Assembly (NCBI RefSeq): GCF_003129605.1
Contig: NZ_QBDX01000004.1
Coordinates: 434,001 to 498,000 of the forward strand
Length of the DNA stretch: 64,000 nt
DNA from: Hyphobacterium indicum
Lineage (GTDB): Bacteria > Pseudomonadota > Alphaproteobacteria > Caulobacterales > Maricaulaceae
Reading direction: 5' to 3'
Made by a program: the position numbers and the translations under genes. The stretch's first letter is position 1. Every line of letters starts with the position of its first letter. Below the pieces are notes generated by a model. The model was given only the letters and a program-made list of their open reading frames with translations, did no database searches and was not told the DNA's origin. Shown in pieces: positions 35,343-44,586 of this stretch.

Positions 35343-35839
35343 CCGCCGCTCCGTTCCAGCACGATCTGTGCCCGCGCCCGGCCATCACCCTCGCGGTCGA
35401 TATTGGCGCGGATGGCGGTAATGGCATGACGCTGTTCCAGATCGGCCAGCCAGTCCATCAACTGCCCGGCATCGGCATTGCCGGTCCAGACATTCAGACG
35501 CCCCGCCTCATCCGGCACCATGCGCGACAGCGGCAAATCCATCGCTGCGGCCCGCTCGGCAACAAGGGTCCGCAAGGGGCGGTCATCGGCAGAGGCCGCC
35601 CGGCCCGCCTCGCCCGCAACCGCCTGATAGCGGGCCAGCCCCACGCTCAGCTCGCGATAGCGCTCGACCGAATCGACATAGGCCGCGCGTGATGTATTGC
35701 GGAACTCGATCAGCGGCGCGGCCACAAGCGACCACAGCACCAGCGCCGCGATCACCAGCGACAATGCGCCCAGCAGGATCTGCTCGCGCGGGCTGCGCCC
35801 GGCCCAGGCCGTACCCAGAAGACTCAAGAAAGACGTCAT
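35339..35839 (-). CDS. gspM: Type II secretion system protein GspM
   Basis: 166 residues. Cytoplasmic tail AWAGRSPREQILLGALSLVI, a single membrane helix, then a helical ferredoxin-like periplasmic domain ending in a strand (RDGRARAQIVLERSGG-like end). GspM binds GspL in the inner-membrane platform. It overlaps gspL and gspN by 4 bp each. Confidence 0.85.
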   Translation of the reverse strand: MTSFLSLLGTAWAGRSPREQILLGALSLVIAALVLWSLVAAPLIEFRNTSRAAYVDSVERYRELSVGLARYQAVAGEAGRAASADDRPLRTLVAERAAAMDLPLSRMVPDEAGRLNVWTGNADAGQLMDWLADLEQRHAITAIRANIDREGDGRARAQIVLERSGG

Positions 35840-37029
35840 GGCAGCCTCACCGCAAAATCACCATTCAGCACATCGCCATTCTGGCGCACACCGCCATCCT
35901 CCAGCGTCACGCCGATTGAAGCCGCGGCTGCATTCAGCGCCTCGAAATCGGCAAAGTCGGAATAGGTCGCCGACACGTTCAGCACGTTGAGGGAGCGGTC
36001 AAAGCGCAGCGTGTCGATCTGCACGGTCTCGACCTGCCGGCCCAGCTCCGCCACGGCCCGCGCCAGCACCAGGAAATCCGATCCGCCCGTGCCTTCCTGC
36101 GCCGCCAGCCTCTGCCGCAGCTGGACTTCCGGATTGACGATGCGCGTCTCCGGAAAAGCCGAGGCAAACAACGCCGTCCCGGCATCATCGATGGCGCTGC
36201 GCTGCTGGCGGTAGTAAATCCCCTCCCCCGCCATCATCAGACCGGCCACGACAGCCGCCGCCAGGGCCAGAAGTCCGGCCCGGCGGAAGGGGGTGATGAA
36301 CGCCACCCAGCGCGCCGCGGATGTAGATTTTTCCATGAAGCCCGGCAGTTTCGCCAGCGTCTCCGGGGCCAGCCCGGCGATCTGCACGGCCAGGTCAAAC
36401 GCTGCAAACCGCCGCGGCCGGGGCAGCGGCACACCGGCAATCTCGGTCCATTCGACATTTTCACTGACCGCCAGCGTGTCCGGATTCGAAGCCGTCAGCA
36501 GCACCGGCAGCGTTTCGGCCAGCATATCGGAATCCAGCCGCATAGCGGGCCGGTCATGCCGCGGGCGGCAGAGCAGGAGATCGCCATCCTCGCCGAATAT
36601 GACGAGATCCTCTGCCGCCTCGAGAACCGCAAAAGCGTCGGGAACAAAATACACGCGGCGCGCCGGAAGCGGCTCGGCCAGCCTGCGCCAGTGATCCACC
36701 AGCGGCCTGCGGGCAGCATAGATCCAGCGCATGCCATCCTCCGCCGCCGGGCCCACGGCAAACGCCGTCGCCTCGACCGGGGCGGCCAGCTCGTCCTCGA
36801 TGACAAAGGGGGCCGCCTGCCGCGCCTCCCGGTCCGACCGCGCCGCCAGGTGAATCCGGGACACGAACAATTCGCTCGATGGCAATACCACGATCAGGCG
36901 GTCAAACGCCTCCTCCGGCACGGGCGGCAGGCCCTCGCCGGACCGCTTGCGCCGGCCCGCCTCCACGCGCGCCCAGCGTATCGGGCCGCCGTCCTGCGCC
37001 GGAGCGAAGAGAACAAGGTCACGGCTCAT
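35836..37029 (-). CDS. gspL: Type II secretion system protein GspL
   Basis: 397 residues. The cytoplasmic actin-like domain (FDRLIVVLPSSELFVSRIHL, then AAPFVIEDELAAPVEATAFA) is followed by a membrane helix around residues 262-282 and a periplasmic ferredoxin-like domain (VQIDTLRFDRSLNVLNVSAT). GspL anchors the GspE ATPase to the membrane. Confidence 0.88.
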   Translation of the reverse strand: MSRDLVLFAPAQDGGPIRWARVEAGRRKRSGEGLPPVPEEAFDRLIVVLPSSELFVSRIHLAARSDREARQAAPFVIEDELAAPVEATAFAVGPAAEDGMRWIYAARRPLVDHWRRLAEPLPARRVYFVPDAFAVLEAAEDLVIFGEDGDLLLCRPRHDRPAMRLDSDMLAETLPVLLTASNPDTLAVSENVEWTEIAGVPLPRPRRFAAFDLAVQIAGLAPETLAKLPGFMEKSTSAARWVAFITPFRRAGLLALAAAVVAGLMMAGEGIYYRQQRSAIDDAGTALFASAFPETRIVNPEVQLRQRLAAQEGTGGSDFLVLARAVAELGRQVETVQIDTLRFDRSLNVLNVSATYSDFADFEALNAAAASIGVTLEDGGVRQNGDVLNGDFAVRLP

Positions 37030-38012
37030 GAAAACACTCCGAAGCGCTGGCTGTGCCGGGTCAGGCGGCCTGTGCTGTCCAGTTCGACCGATTCCCGCAG
37101 GCGGTAACGCGTTTCCCCCTGCAGGACATCGACATGGATTTCAAAAAAGCGGCTGGTCAGCGTAAAGAGCGGGCGCGCGTCCGGTGCCAGCTCCAGATCA
37201 GCCAGCAAGGGCTCCTGCCAGACCGCCTCCAAATCCGCATATCCCGTTGTTGGCCGCCGGGAAATCAGCAGCGCCGCGTCTGACAGGGACAGGCGGTTGT
37301 CCAGCGCCGCAGCCAGCAGGGCCGCCTGGTCCGGGCGCAGCGTATTGGGATTGAGCGGTATCTGTTCGGTCACCGGATGCGCACAGACCAGCGGCGCCAG
37401 CAGGGTGAAATAGGCCGGATTCATCGCCGGCAGGGCGAGCATTTCCCCGGCCTCGGTGAACAGCGTATTGGCCGCACGATGCGGCACAGGGCGTTGGGCA
37501 TATTGCATGTCTTCCGCGCCGCGCGCCTCCGGACGTGTGTCGGAATCGATCCAGTCCGTGGCCTGCGCGGCAATCGCCTGCGCCTCACCCGCCGGAATGT
37601 TCAGCGCCTGCATCAGGGCGATAAACGCCTCTGCGGCCGCTTCATCACCCGTGTAGCCACTACGCCCGGCCTGCGTCACCAGCGCATTGAGATTGAAGCA
37701 ATTATTGGCATCGCGCACCTCGCCGGTCAGCGCGCCATTCTCGATCTCGAACCGGCGCGCCCCCTGCGCCCAGGCATCGGTGGGGCGCATGGGCTCGCCC
37801 GAGGGCGGCAAGGACCGCAGCAGGGCGCTTTCGGCGAAATCGCGCGCGCCCACCGCATACCAGTAGGCCTGGTCACGGTCCGCGATATGGCCGCTGCGGC
37901 CAATGGCAAAGAACAGGGATTGCGACAGGCCGACCGCCACCGTCGACATCACCGCCGTGATCATCAGCGCCGTGATCAGGGCCGTGCCGCGCTTGTCCGA
38001 CCGGTGCGTCAT
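37026..38012 (-). CDS. gspK: Type II secretion minor pseudopilin GspK
   Basis: 328 residues. The N-terminus RGTALITALMITAVMSTVAV is a pseudopilin helix lacking the +5 Glu, as is normal for GspK. The large periplasmic domain includes DANNCFNLNALVTQAGR and ATDWIDSDTRPEARGAED, hallmarks of GspK. It caps the pseudopilus tip with GspI and GspJ. Confidence 0.9.
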   Translation of the reverse strand: MTHRSDKRGTALITALMITAVMSTVAVGLSQSLFFAIGRSGHIADRDQAYWYAVGARDFAESALLRSLPPSGEPMRPTDAWAQGARRFEIENGALTGEVRDANNCFNLNALVTQAGRSGYTGDEAAAEAFIALMQALNIPAGEAQAIAAQATDWIDSDTRPEARGAEDMQYAQRPVPHRAANTLFTEAGEMLALPAMNPAYFTLLAPLVCAHPVTEQIPLNPNTLRPDQAALLAAALDNRLSLSDAALLISRRPTTGYADLEAVWQEPLLADLELAPDARPLFTLTSRFFEIHVDVLQGETRYRLRESVELDSTGRLTRHSQRFGVFS

Positions 38013-38647
38013 GACGGAAACTCCGGCGTCAGCAGTATAAATTCCAGATCCGTCTGGTCACGCATCACCGCGCGCAAGCGCACCGCACGCGGGAGGCGCG
38101 ACGCCTGCCCCTCTGCCGGACCGGACACAAGGCCCGTCACCCAGCTGTTGAGGCTGAGAAAACCGGCCTCGATCTCGTCGATACCGGACAACAGCACAAA
38201 TTCGCTGGCCGGGGTGTCAAACTGCCGGTCCGGATAGGCCCAGCTGCGGCGGATGAGGCGGTCGTCCAGACGGACATATTCGACATATTGCAGCGAGCCG
38301 CGCGGTTGCACAGCGCCCGGATTGGGCCGCCCGGCCCGTGTAAACGCGATCAGCGTTTGCCCGGAACCGGCCGGACTGGTTACGCCCGAACCGGATCCGG
38401 CAAACCCCGCCTCGCTGGCGCGGCCATCCATCTGCCGGACCGGGCGATTGACGAGCTGGCCGAAATCCTCGCGCATCAGCAATCGCGCACGGTCGATCAT
38501 TTCGGCCCGGCCCGCACTCGCCATATTGATCTCGCGCGCGGTCAGCGAGGCATTCAGCATGCCCGTGGCGATGACGCCGATAATCGCGAACATCATCACC
38601 GAGACGAGCACCTCGACAAGGCTGAAGCCGGCGCGCGCCACCATCAT
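38009..38647 (-). CDS. gspJ: Type II secretion minor pseudopilin GspJ
   Basis: 212 residues. Prepilin motif RAGFSLVEVLVSVMMFAIIG with cleavage after Gly and +5 Glu. The body has REDFGQLVNRPVRQMDG and ends with a strand EFILLTPEFPS, typical of GspJ. It overlaps gspI and gspK by 4 bp. Confidence 0.88.
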   Translation of the reverse strand: MMVARAGFSLVEVLVSVMMFAIIGVIATGMLNASLTAREINMASAGRAEMIDRARLLMREDFGQLVNRPVRQMDGRASEAGFAGSGSGVTSPAGSGQTLIAFTRAGRPNPGAVQPRGSLQYVEYVRLDDRLIRRSWAYPDRQFDTPASEFVLLSGIDEIEAGFLSLNSWVTGLVSGPAEGQASRLPRAVRLRAVMRDQTDLEFILLTPEFPS

Positions 38648-39003
38648 GACGCCCTCCGGAACGTCACGAGCCGGTGTGAACGTCCGCCGGGCGTCTCGGC
38701 AATGTCGAGCTGGACGCGCAGCAGGCCGGCATCCGGCGTCGGCAGGACGCTCAGCGACCAGTCAAAGACCTGACCGGCCATTTCATACCGGCCGCTGGTG
38801 GACACCAGTGAATGCCCGGACTGTTCGATCAGTTCCGAATTGAGCACATTCTCGCCCGCCAGTGCCAGCACGCTGCGCGAGGCAATGATTTGAGCCCCCC
38901 GCGTCGATTGCTGGGTGGCGGCCATCAGTGCCATGCCGGCAATCGCCAGGATCGACAGGGCGACCAGTATTTCGATGAGGGAAAATCCGGCGCGGGCAGA
39001 CAT
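38644..39003 (-). CDS. gspI: Type II secretion minor pseudopilin GspI
   Basis: 119 residues, the usual GspI size. Prepilin motif RAGFSLIEILVALSILAIAG, then ALAGENVLNSELIEQSG. Its ATG shares one base with the gspH TGA (TGATG), which indicates coupled translation. Confidence 0.9.
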   Translation of the reverse strand: MSARAGFSLIEILVALSILAIAGMALMAATQQSTRGAQIIASRSVLALAGENVLNSELIEQSGHSLVSTSGRYEMAGQVFDWSLSVLPTPDAGLLRVQLDIAETPGGRSHRLVTFRRAS

Positions 39004-39497
39004 CAGCTTGCGCCTCCGGACATCCGCGTGCCACCGAGCCCGCCCGCGGACACCTGCCAGCGCGACTCGCCCGATTGCAGGGTGAAACGGGCCGCATCAT
39101 TCGCCCCGGTCGGGTCAAACCAGTAATCCGGCACAACAGCCTGACCCTCACGCCCGGAGACCGGTGCAAACGAGGCCAGCAGGGTCACACTGTCCGGCAG
39201 GACCCGCGCCGCAAGGGCAGACCGCCGCTCCATCGGCACCCATGTGCCGCCCTCGTAGATCAGGAAATCATAGCCGTGCGCATGCGTGCGCAGGCCGATA
39301 AAGCTGCCGCGCGTCACCGCCAGGGTTTCGGCGCGCGCCAGATCCAGTTGCATCTGTTCGGCCGCCACACGCGCAGGATCGTGGGCAGGCCGCATCGTCA
39401 GATACACCGCGCCGGTCATCAGACCGGTAATGGCCAGCGCCACGAGCACCTCGACCAGAGAGAGCCCGGCACGGCCTGTATCAGCGCCGGTGATCAC
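39003..39497 (-). CDS. gspH: Type II secretion minor pseudopilin GspH (GTG start)
   Basis: 164 residues if translation starts at GTG 39497, which overlaps the gspG stop (GTGA). Upstream frame residues are basic and unlike a pseudopilin leader. Prepilin motif GRAGLSLVEVLVALAITGLM; the rest (RAETLAVTRGSFIGLRTHAH, YWFDPTGANDAARFTLQSGE) matches GspH. Confidence 0.87.
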   Translation of the reverse strand: MITGADTGRAGLSLVEVLVALAITGLMTGAVYLTMRPAHDPARVAAEQMQLDLARAETLAVTRGSFIGLRTHAHGYDFLIYEGGTWVPMERRSALAARVLPDSVTLLASFAPVSGREGQAVVPDYWFDPTGANDAARFTLQSGESRWQVSAGGLGGTRMSGGAS

Positions 39498-39937
39498 TCT
39501 TCCCAATTGCCGATATCGGCATCGAGGCCCTCGCCACCGGCCCGGCCATCCGCGCCCAGCGTGAAAATATCGAACTCTCCGTGTTCGCCGGGATGCAGAT
39601 ATTGATAGGGATTGCCCCACGGATCGGCTGGCAGGCGGCGGATAAAACCATTGGCCGGAAAGCGCGCGGCACGGGCCGCATCCGACGGGCCTTCCACCAG
39701 CGCTTCCAGCCCGTCATCCGTGGTCGGATAGGCCAGCAATTCGAGGCGATAGAGCTCCACCGCCTGTTCCAGCGTGCTGATATCCGTGCGCGCTTTTTCG
39801 ACCATTGCCCGGTCCTGGCTGGGCAGCACATTGAGCACCACAACCGTCGCCAGAATGCCCATGATGACAATGACGACCATCAATTCCAGCAGCGAGAAAC
39901 CGGCCTTGTTCGAGGCTTTTCCAGACGGTGTTTTCAT
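39494..39937 (-). CDS. gspG: Type II secretion major pseudopilin GspG
   Basis: 147 residues from ATG 39937, with AGGAG upstream. Prepilin motif KAGFSLLELMVVIVIMGILA, followed by QAVELYRLELLAYPTTDDGL and a C-terminal calcium-site region (DPWGNPYQYLHPGEHGEFDI, GADGRAGGEG). It is the major subunit of the secretion pseudopilus. Confidence 0.95.
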   Translation of the reverse strand: MKTPSGKASNKAGFSLLELMVVIVIMGILATVVVLNVLPSQDRAMVEKARTDISTLEQAVELYRLELLAYPTTDDGLEALVEGPSDAARAARFPANGFIRRLPADPWGNPYQYLHPGEHGEFDIFTLGADGRAGGEGLDADIGNWEE

Positions 39938-39948
39938 GTCGGCATCTC

Positions 39949-41175
39949 CTATCCGAGGGCAAGCGTATTGAGGCGCAGGATCGGCAACAGGATCGACAGA
40001 ATGATCCCCGTGACGATCGCGCCCATGGTGATGATGATGGCAGGCTCCAGAAGGTTCATGGCGGTGGCGGTGCGGCCATCCACATCCTGCTCGAGCTGAT
40101 GGGCAGCGCGGTCGAACATGTCGCCCAGTGCACCGGAGCGTTCGCCCGCCGCCACCATGTGAACCAGCAGACCCGGAAACCAGTCGCTCTTGCGCAAGGC
40201 TTCCGAAAGACCGGTTCCGGTCTCGACATCCGCAACCACCGCCTCGAGGGTTCCGGCGAAGGCGCGATTGCCGGCCGCGCGCCCGGACGCCCGCAAGGCA
40301 TCGGGCAGCACGGCACCGGATTGAATCAGGATGGCCATGGTCCGGGCAAAGCGCGCCGCTTCCATATCGCGCGTCCATCCGCCGGTCACGGGCAGGCCGC
40401 GCAGGAGGCGGTCGCGTTGATGCCGGGCCGGTTCGGACCGCAAGGCGAAAAGCGCCAGCAGGACACACATCGCCAGGCCGGCCAGCAGCACAACGCCATA
40501 CTCCTGCAGCAAGCCGGACAGGCTGATCATCAGCCGGGTCGGCAGGGGCAGGGAAACACCTGTACCCTCGAACTGCTCGGCAATGCGCGGCACAATGAAG
40601 ACCAGCAGGGCGGAGACAACCGCAATCGCTGTCACCGCCAGCGCCGCCGGATAGATCAGGGCCGCCTGTATCTTGCGGCGGATGACATCGGCTTTTTCCA
40701 GATAGTCGGCGAGCCGGTTGAGCACCCGGCCCAGGCCGCCGGCGCTCTCCCCGGCTGAAACCATGGCGCGATAGACCGCCGGGAAGGAGTGCGGATGATC
40801 CCCCAGCGCATCGGCCAGCCTGCCCCCTTCCTGTACCCGCGAGCGGGCGGAGGAGAGCACACGGCGCAGCGCCGGTGTTTCCGCCTGCCGCGACAACAGG
40901 CCCAGGGTTTCTTCAACCGGAATACCGGCCTCGATGAGGCTGGCCAGCTGCCGCGTGAACACCATCAGATCGCGCCGGCCCAGATTCCGCGGCCGGGACA
41001 GGCTCAGCGACACGCCGGCGGAGCGGACCCGCTTGCCTTCCGCGCGTCCGACTTTCAGCGGTGCAAGATTGCGGCGGCGCAATTCACGGCGGGCGGCGAC
41101 TTCCGAATCCGCATTCAGATAGCCACGGCTGCGCTTTCCGCCGGTGTCGAGCGCGACATATTCAAACGCCGGCAT
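39949..41175 (-). CDS. gspF: Type II secretion inner-membrane platform protein GspF
   Basis: 408 residues from ATG 41175 (MPAFEYVALDTGGKRSRGYL), the standard GspF start; it overlaps gspE by 14 bp. Two T2SSF domains: LMVFTRQLASLIEAGIPVEE and ARFARTMAILIQSGAVLPDA, with membrane helices around 170-190, 220-240 and 375-400. Confidence 0.94.
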   Translation of the reverse strand: MPAFEYVALDTGGKRSRGYLNADSEVAARRELRRRNLAPLKVGRAEGKRVRSAGVSLSLSRPRNLGRRDLMVFTRQLASLIEAGIPVEETLGLLSRQAETPALRRVLSSARSRVQEGGRLADALGDHPHSFPAVYRAMVSAGESAGGLGRVLNRLADYLEKADVIRRKIQAALIYPAALAVTAIAVVSALLVFIVPRIAEQFEGTGVSLPLPTRLMISLSGLLQEYGVVLLAGLAMCVLLALFALRSEPARHQRDRLLRGLPVTGGWTRDMEAARFARTMAILIQSGAVLPDALRASGRAAGNRAFAGTLEAVVADVETGTGLSEALRKSDWFPGLLVHMVAAGERSGALGDMFDRAAHQLEQDVDGRTATAMNLLEPAIIITMGAIVTGIILSILLPILRLNTLALG

Positions 41176-42652
41176 GACGCTCGCCCTCCTCGCGGCAGAC
41201 CCGCAGCACTTCTGACAGGCTGGTTTCACCGTTCAGCGCCGCAGAGACTCCATCCTGGAAAAGATGTTTGCGATTGCGGAAAGCATGATCGTAGAGCGCC
41301 TTTTCGGACGCATTGTCATGGATCAGCGCGCGCAGGCCCTCATCCACCGTCACCACTTCATACAGACCGACGCGGCCCGAATATCCCAGCCCCTTGCAGG
41401 ACGGGCAACCCGTGGAGCGATACAGCACGACCGGACCGTTTGCCGTGATCCCCATCGCGCTGCGTTCAGCCGCACTGGCAGAATAGCTCTCCCGGCAATG
41501 ACCGCAGAGCCGCCGCACCAGGCGCTGGGCGACAATCGCCGACAGGGTGGAGGCCAGAAGGAAGCTCTCAATGCCCATATCGCGCAGGCGCGCCACCGCC
41601 GCGACGGCGGAATTCGTGTGCACGGTCGACAGCACCAGATGGCCGGTCAGGCTGGCCTGCACTGCAATGCCGGCGGTTTCCACATCGCGGATCTCGCCGA
41701 CCATCACCACGTCCGGGTCCTGCCGCAGAATGGCCCGCAACCCGGCAGCGAACGTCATGCCGACCTTGGCATTGACCTGGGTCTGGCCGACCCCGTCGAG
41801 CGCATATTCGACCGGGTCCTCGACGGTGAGGATGTTGCGCGAGGAATCATTGAGCAGGTTCAGCGCCGCATATAGCGTCGTCGTCTTTCCCGCCCCGGTC
41901 GGACCGGTGACGAGGATAATGCCATTGGGCTGAGCCAGCGCCTGTTTCATCGCCGTCAGATTGGCCGGCCCCATGCCCAATTGATCCAGCGTGAAACGCG
42001 CCTGATCCTTGTCCAGAAGACGCAGGACCACCCGCTCGCCAAAGCGCGATGGCAGCGTGGCGACCCGCACATCCACCCCCTTGCCGCCCAGCGTCAGGGA
42101 CAGGCGGCCATCCTGCGGCACCCGTTTTTCGGCAATATCGAGACGCGACATCACCTTGATCCGCGACACCAGCGGCGAGGCCAGCGCCGGGGCGAGGCTG
42201 GCGCGTTCGGACAGGACACCATCAATCCGGTAGCGCACCGAAACGCGGTCTTCATAGGGTTCGACATGAATATCCGACGCGGCGGTGCGGATCGCTTCGG
42301 CAATCAGCCCGTTGATCAGCCGGATGATGGGCGCATCGGACGCCGAATCCAGCAGGTCCGCGGTGGGCGGGATTTCATCTATAATGCTCGACAGGCTCTC
42401 GCCTTCGGCCTGGTCCCCGAGACTGCCGGCCTCGGCATCGGAAAATGCATAGATGTCCGAGAGCGCGCGTTCGAACTGGGGCCCGTCCACCTCTTCGACC
42501 GGCCAGGTCCGCCCGACCGCGCGCCGCGCTTCCAGCAGCGCCAGCCGGTCGCCGCCACGCTTGATCAGGAAGGCAGGCGTCTCCCCGCCACGGAAAAGAA
42601 TGCCGCGGGATTTGGCAAAGCCATAGGCGAGACGGTCCGGCGCTTCGGTCAT
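41162..42652 (-). CDS. gspE: Type II secretion ATPase GspE
   Basis: 496 residues. Walker A VTGPTGAGKTTTLYAALNLL, Asp box and Walker B RQDPDVVMVGEIRDVETAGI, His box GHLVLSTVHTNSAVAAVARL, and the zinc tetracysteine CGHC...CPSC. It hydrolyses ATP to drive pseudopilus growth and docks on GspL. Confidence 0.96.
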   Translation of the reverse strand: MTEAPDRLAYGFAKSRGILFRGGETPAFLIKRGGDRLALLEARRAVGRTWPVEEVDGPQFERALSDIYAFSDAEAGSLGDQAEGESLSSIIDEIPPTADLLDSASDAPIIRLINGLIAEAIRTAASDIHVEPYEDRVSVRYRIDGVLSERASLAPALASPLVSRIKVMSRLDIAEKRVPQDGRLSLTLGGKGVDVRVATLPSRFGERVVLRLLDKDQARFTLDQLGMGPANLTAMKQALAQPNGIILVTGPTGAGKTTTLYAALNLLNDSSRNILTVEDPVEYALDGVGQTQVNAKVGMTFAAGLRAILRQDPDVVMVGEIRDVETAGIAVQASLTGHLVLSTVHTNSAVAAVARLRDMGIESFLLASTLSAIVAQRLVRRLCGHCRESYSASAAERSAMGITANGPVVLYRSTGCPSCKGLGYSGRVGLYEVVTVDEGLRALIHDNASEKALYDHAFRNRKHLFQDGVSAALNGETSLSEVLRVCREEGERHAGV

Positions 42653-44586
42653 TGCGGGCGCGGCGCTCCGGCTGAACCGGTGAGAAGGTCGGCAATCGCG
42701 TCGAGATCATTGACGCCCGTGCGTTCATCGCCGCGCGGGCCGCGGATACGGCCATAGCTGCGCCCTGTGACATCGCGCATATCGGCTTCATTGCGGACAA
42801 TGGTCGGACGGATGAAGACCATCAGATTGCGCTGCACCACCGACTCGCCCTCCGAGCGGAACAGGCGGCCGACACCGGGCAGGCGGCCCAGCCCCGGCAC
42901 ACCGCTGGCCGTGGTCTGCCGGTCCTGTTCGATCAGCCCGCCGAGCACGATGATCTCGCCATTATCCGCCAGAACCGTCGTGGAAATCTCGCGCTGATTG
43001 GTGATCAGCTCGTTCGAGGAAGCGCTGACCGTTCCCGCCACGCTGGAGACTTCCTGCCGGATGGCCAGGCGGATCGTATCGCCATCATTGATCTGGGGCC
43101 GGACTTCCAGCCGCACGCCGACATCGCGGCGCTCGATGGTGCGGAACGGATTGACATTGTTGGCACCCAGCGCCTCGCCGGTGGTGACCGGGATCTGCTG
43201 ACCGACGAGAATATAGGCTTCCTCATTGTCCAGCGTCAGCAATTGCGGCGTCGACAGCACATTGGAATTCTGGTCCTGCTCCACCGCATTCAGCACCAGG
43301 CCGAACAGATTCCCGCTGGAATCCTGCCCGCCGAACCCGGCGGTGATCCCGGTTGCGCCGAGCAGCGAATTGAGCGCCAGCGACCGCAGCGAGGGCGTGA
43401 CGCCATCGCCGCTGCCATCATCGATTTCGGCAATCGCGCCGGTCAGCGCCAGAATGTCGGGATTGGCGCGGTTGAAACGGCTCATCACCAGCGGCGCATC
43501 GCCGTCCTGGTCGCCGGAGAACAGGAATTGCACGCCCAGCTCCTCGGCCACCGTGTCGGAGATTTCCACGATGATCGCCTCGACCAGCACCTGCGGGCGG
43601 CGGATATCGAGCTGACGCACGACCTGTTCGATCTGCCGCTGCGCATCGGCCGGGGCATTGATGATCAGCGAATTGGTCGGCGCGTGGTGGGAGATCGAAA
43701 TCGGCCCGCCCGTGGCCGCCTCTCCGCCCGGGGCCAGCGACGCCGCCACATCTTCCAGAATCGGCAGGATGGATTCGCCATCCGTATGGCTGAGATAGAT
43801 CACGCGGTAATCCTGATTGGACTCGCTGACCGCATCGATCTGCCGCGCCAGCCGCATCATCTCGGCGATCTGGCCCTCATCGCCGCGAAACAGCAGCGAA
43901 TTCGACGAGGCGACCGGAACAATGGTGACGGCCGGGCTGCGTTGGCTCTCGCCGGATTGTGATCCGGGGCGCGAGGCATCGAGGATGCGGGCCATGTCCG
44001 CGGCGGAGACATTTTCCAGCGCCAGCATCTCGAACACCGAGCTGTCGCGGTCGAGATTGGCCAGCACCGAGCGGGCGCGCTGCACATTCGAGGCATAATC
44101 GACAATCACCACCGCATTGCCGGAATCGATCGCATTGACGATGCCCTGCGCGCTGGTCAGCGGACGCAATATATCCTGCGCCTCGCGCGCACTGGCATGC
44201 TGCAGCCGGATCACGCTGGTGACGATCTGGTCGCCGGAGGCCGGCCCGGCCCCGCCCGTGCGCGTGCCGTCCTGCTCGGGCACGATCTGATAGGCCCCGC
44301 TGCTGGAACGGATCACCGCATAGCCCTGCACCCGCATGACCGAGAGAAACACTTCGAACACGCCTTCATCGGTCAGCGGCGTCTGTGACGTGATATTGAC
44401 CACGCCGCGCACATCCGGATCGACGATGAACGTGTATCCGGTGAGGATGGAGACATCGTCGATGAAGGCGCGGATATCCGCATCGACGAAGTTCAGCGTG
44501 CTTTCCTGCTGGGCGCGCGTGGCCCCGGGCAGCGCCATCAAAAGCGCCGCGGCGAGGCTCAGAACGCGGAGAGGTTGGGTGATCAT
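42649..44586 (-). CDS. gspD: Type II secretion outer-membrane secretin GspD
   Basis: 645 residues. Signal peptide to GATRAQ; N0 domain LNFVDADIRAFIDDVSILTG, three N1-N3 repeats (for example VIRLQHASAREAQDILRPLT), then the secretin core with LTLDNEEAYILVGQQIPVTT and ASGVPGLGRLPGVGRLFRSE. It forms the 15-mer outer-membrane channel. It overlaps both gspC and gspE by 4 bp. Confidence 0.96.
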   Translation of the reverse strand: MITQPLRVLSLAAALLMALPGATRAQQESTLNFVDADIRAFIDDVSILTGYTFIVDPDVRGVVNITSQTPLTDEGVFEVFLSVMRVQGYAVIRSSSGAYQIVPEQDGTRTGGAGPASGDQIVTSVIRLQHASAREAQDILRPLTSAQGIVNAIDSGNAVVIVDYASNVQRARSVLANLDRDSSVFEMLALENVSAADMARILDASRPGSQSGESQRSPAVTIVPVASSNSLLFRGDEGQIAEMMRLARQIDAVSESNQDYRVIYLSHTDGESILPILEDVAASLAPGGEAATGGPISISHHAPTNSLIINAPADAQRQIEQVVRQLDIRRPQVLVEAIIVEISDTVAEELGVQFLFSGDQDGDAPLVMSRFNRANPDILALTGAIAEIDDGSGDGVTPSLRSLALNSLLGATGITAGFGGQDSSGNLFGLVLNAVEQDQNSNVLSTPQLLTLDNEEAYILVGQQIPVTTGEALGANNVNPFRTIERRDVGVRLEVRPQINDGDTIRLAIRQEVSSVAGTVSASSNELITNQREISTTVLADNGEIIVLGGLIEQDRQTTASGVPGLGRLPGVGRLFRSEGESVVQRNLMVFIRPTIVRNEADMRDVTGRSYGRIRGPRGDERTGVNDLDAIADLLTGSAGAPRPQ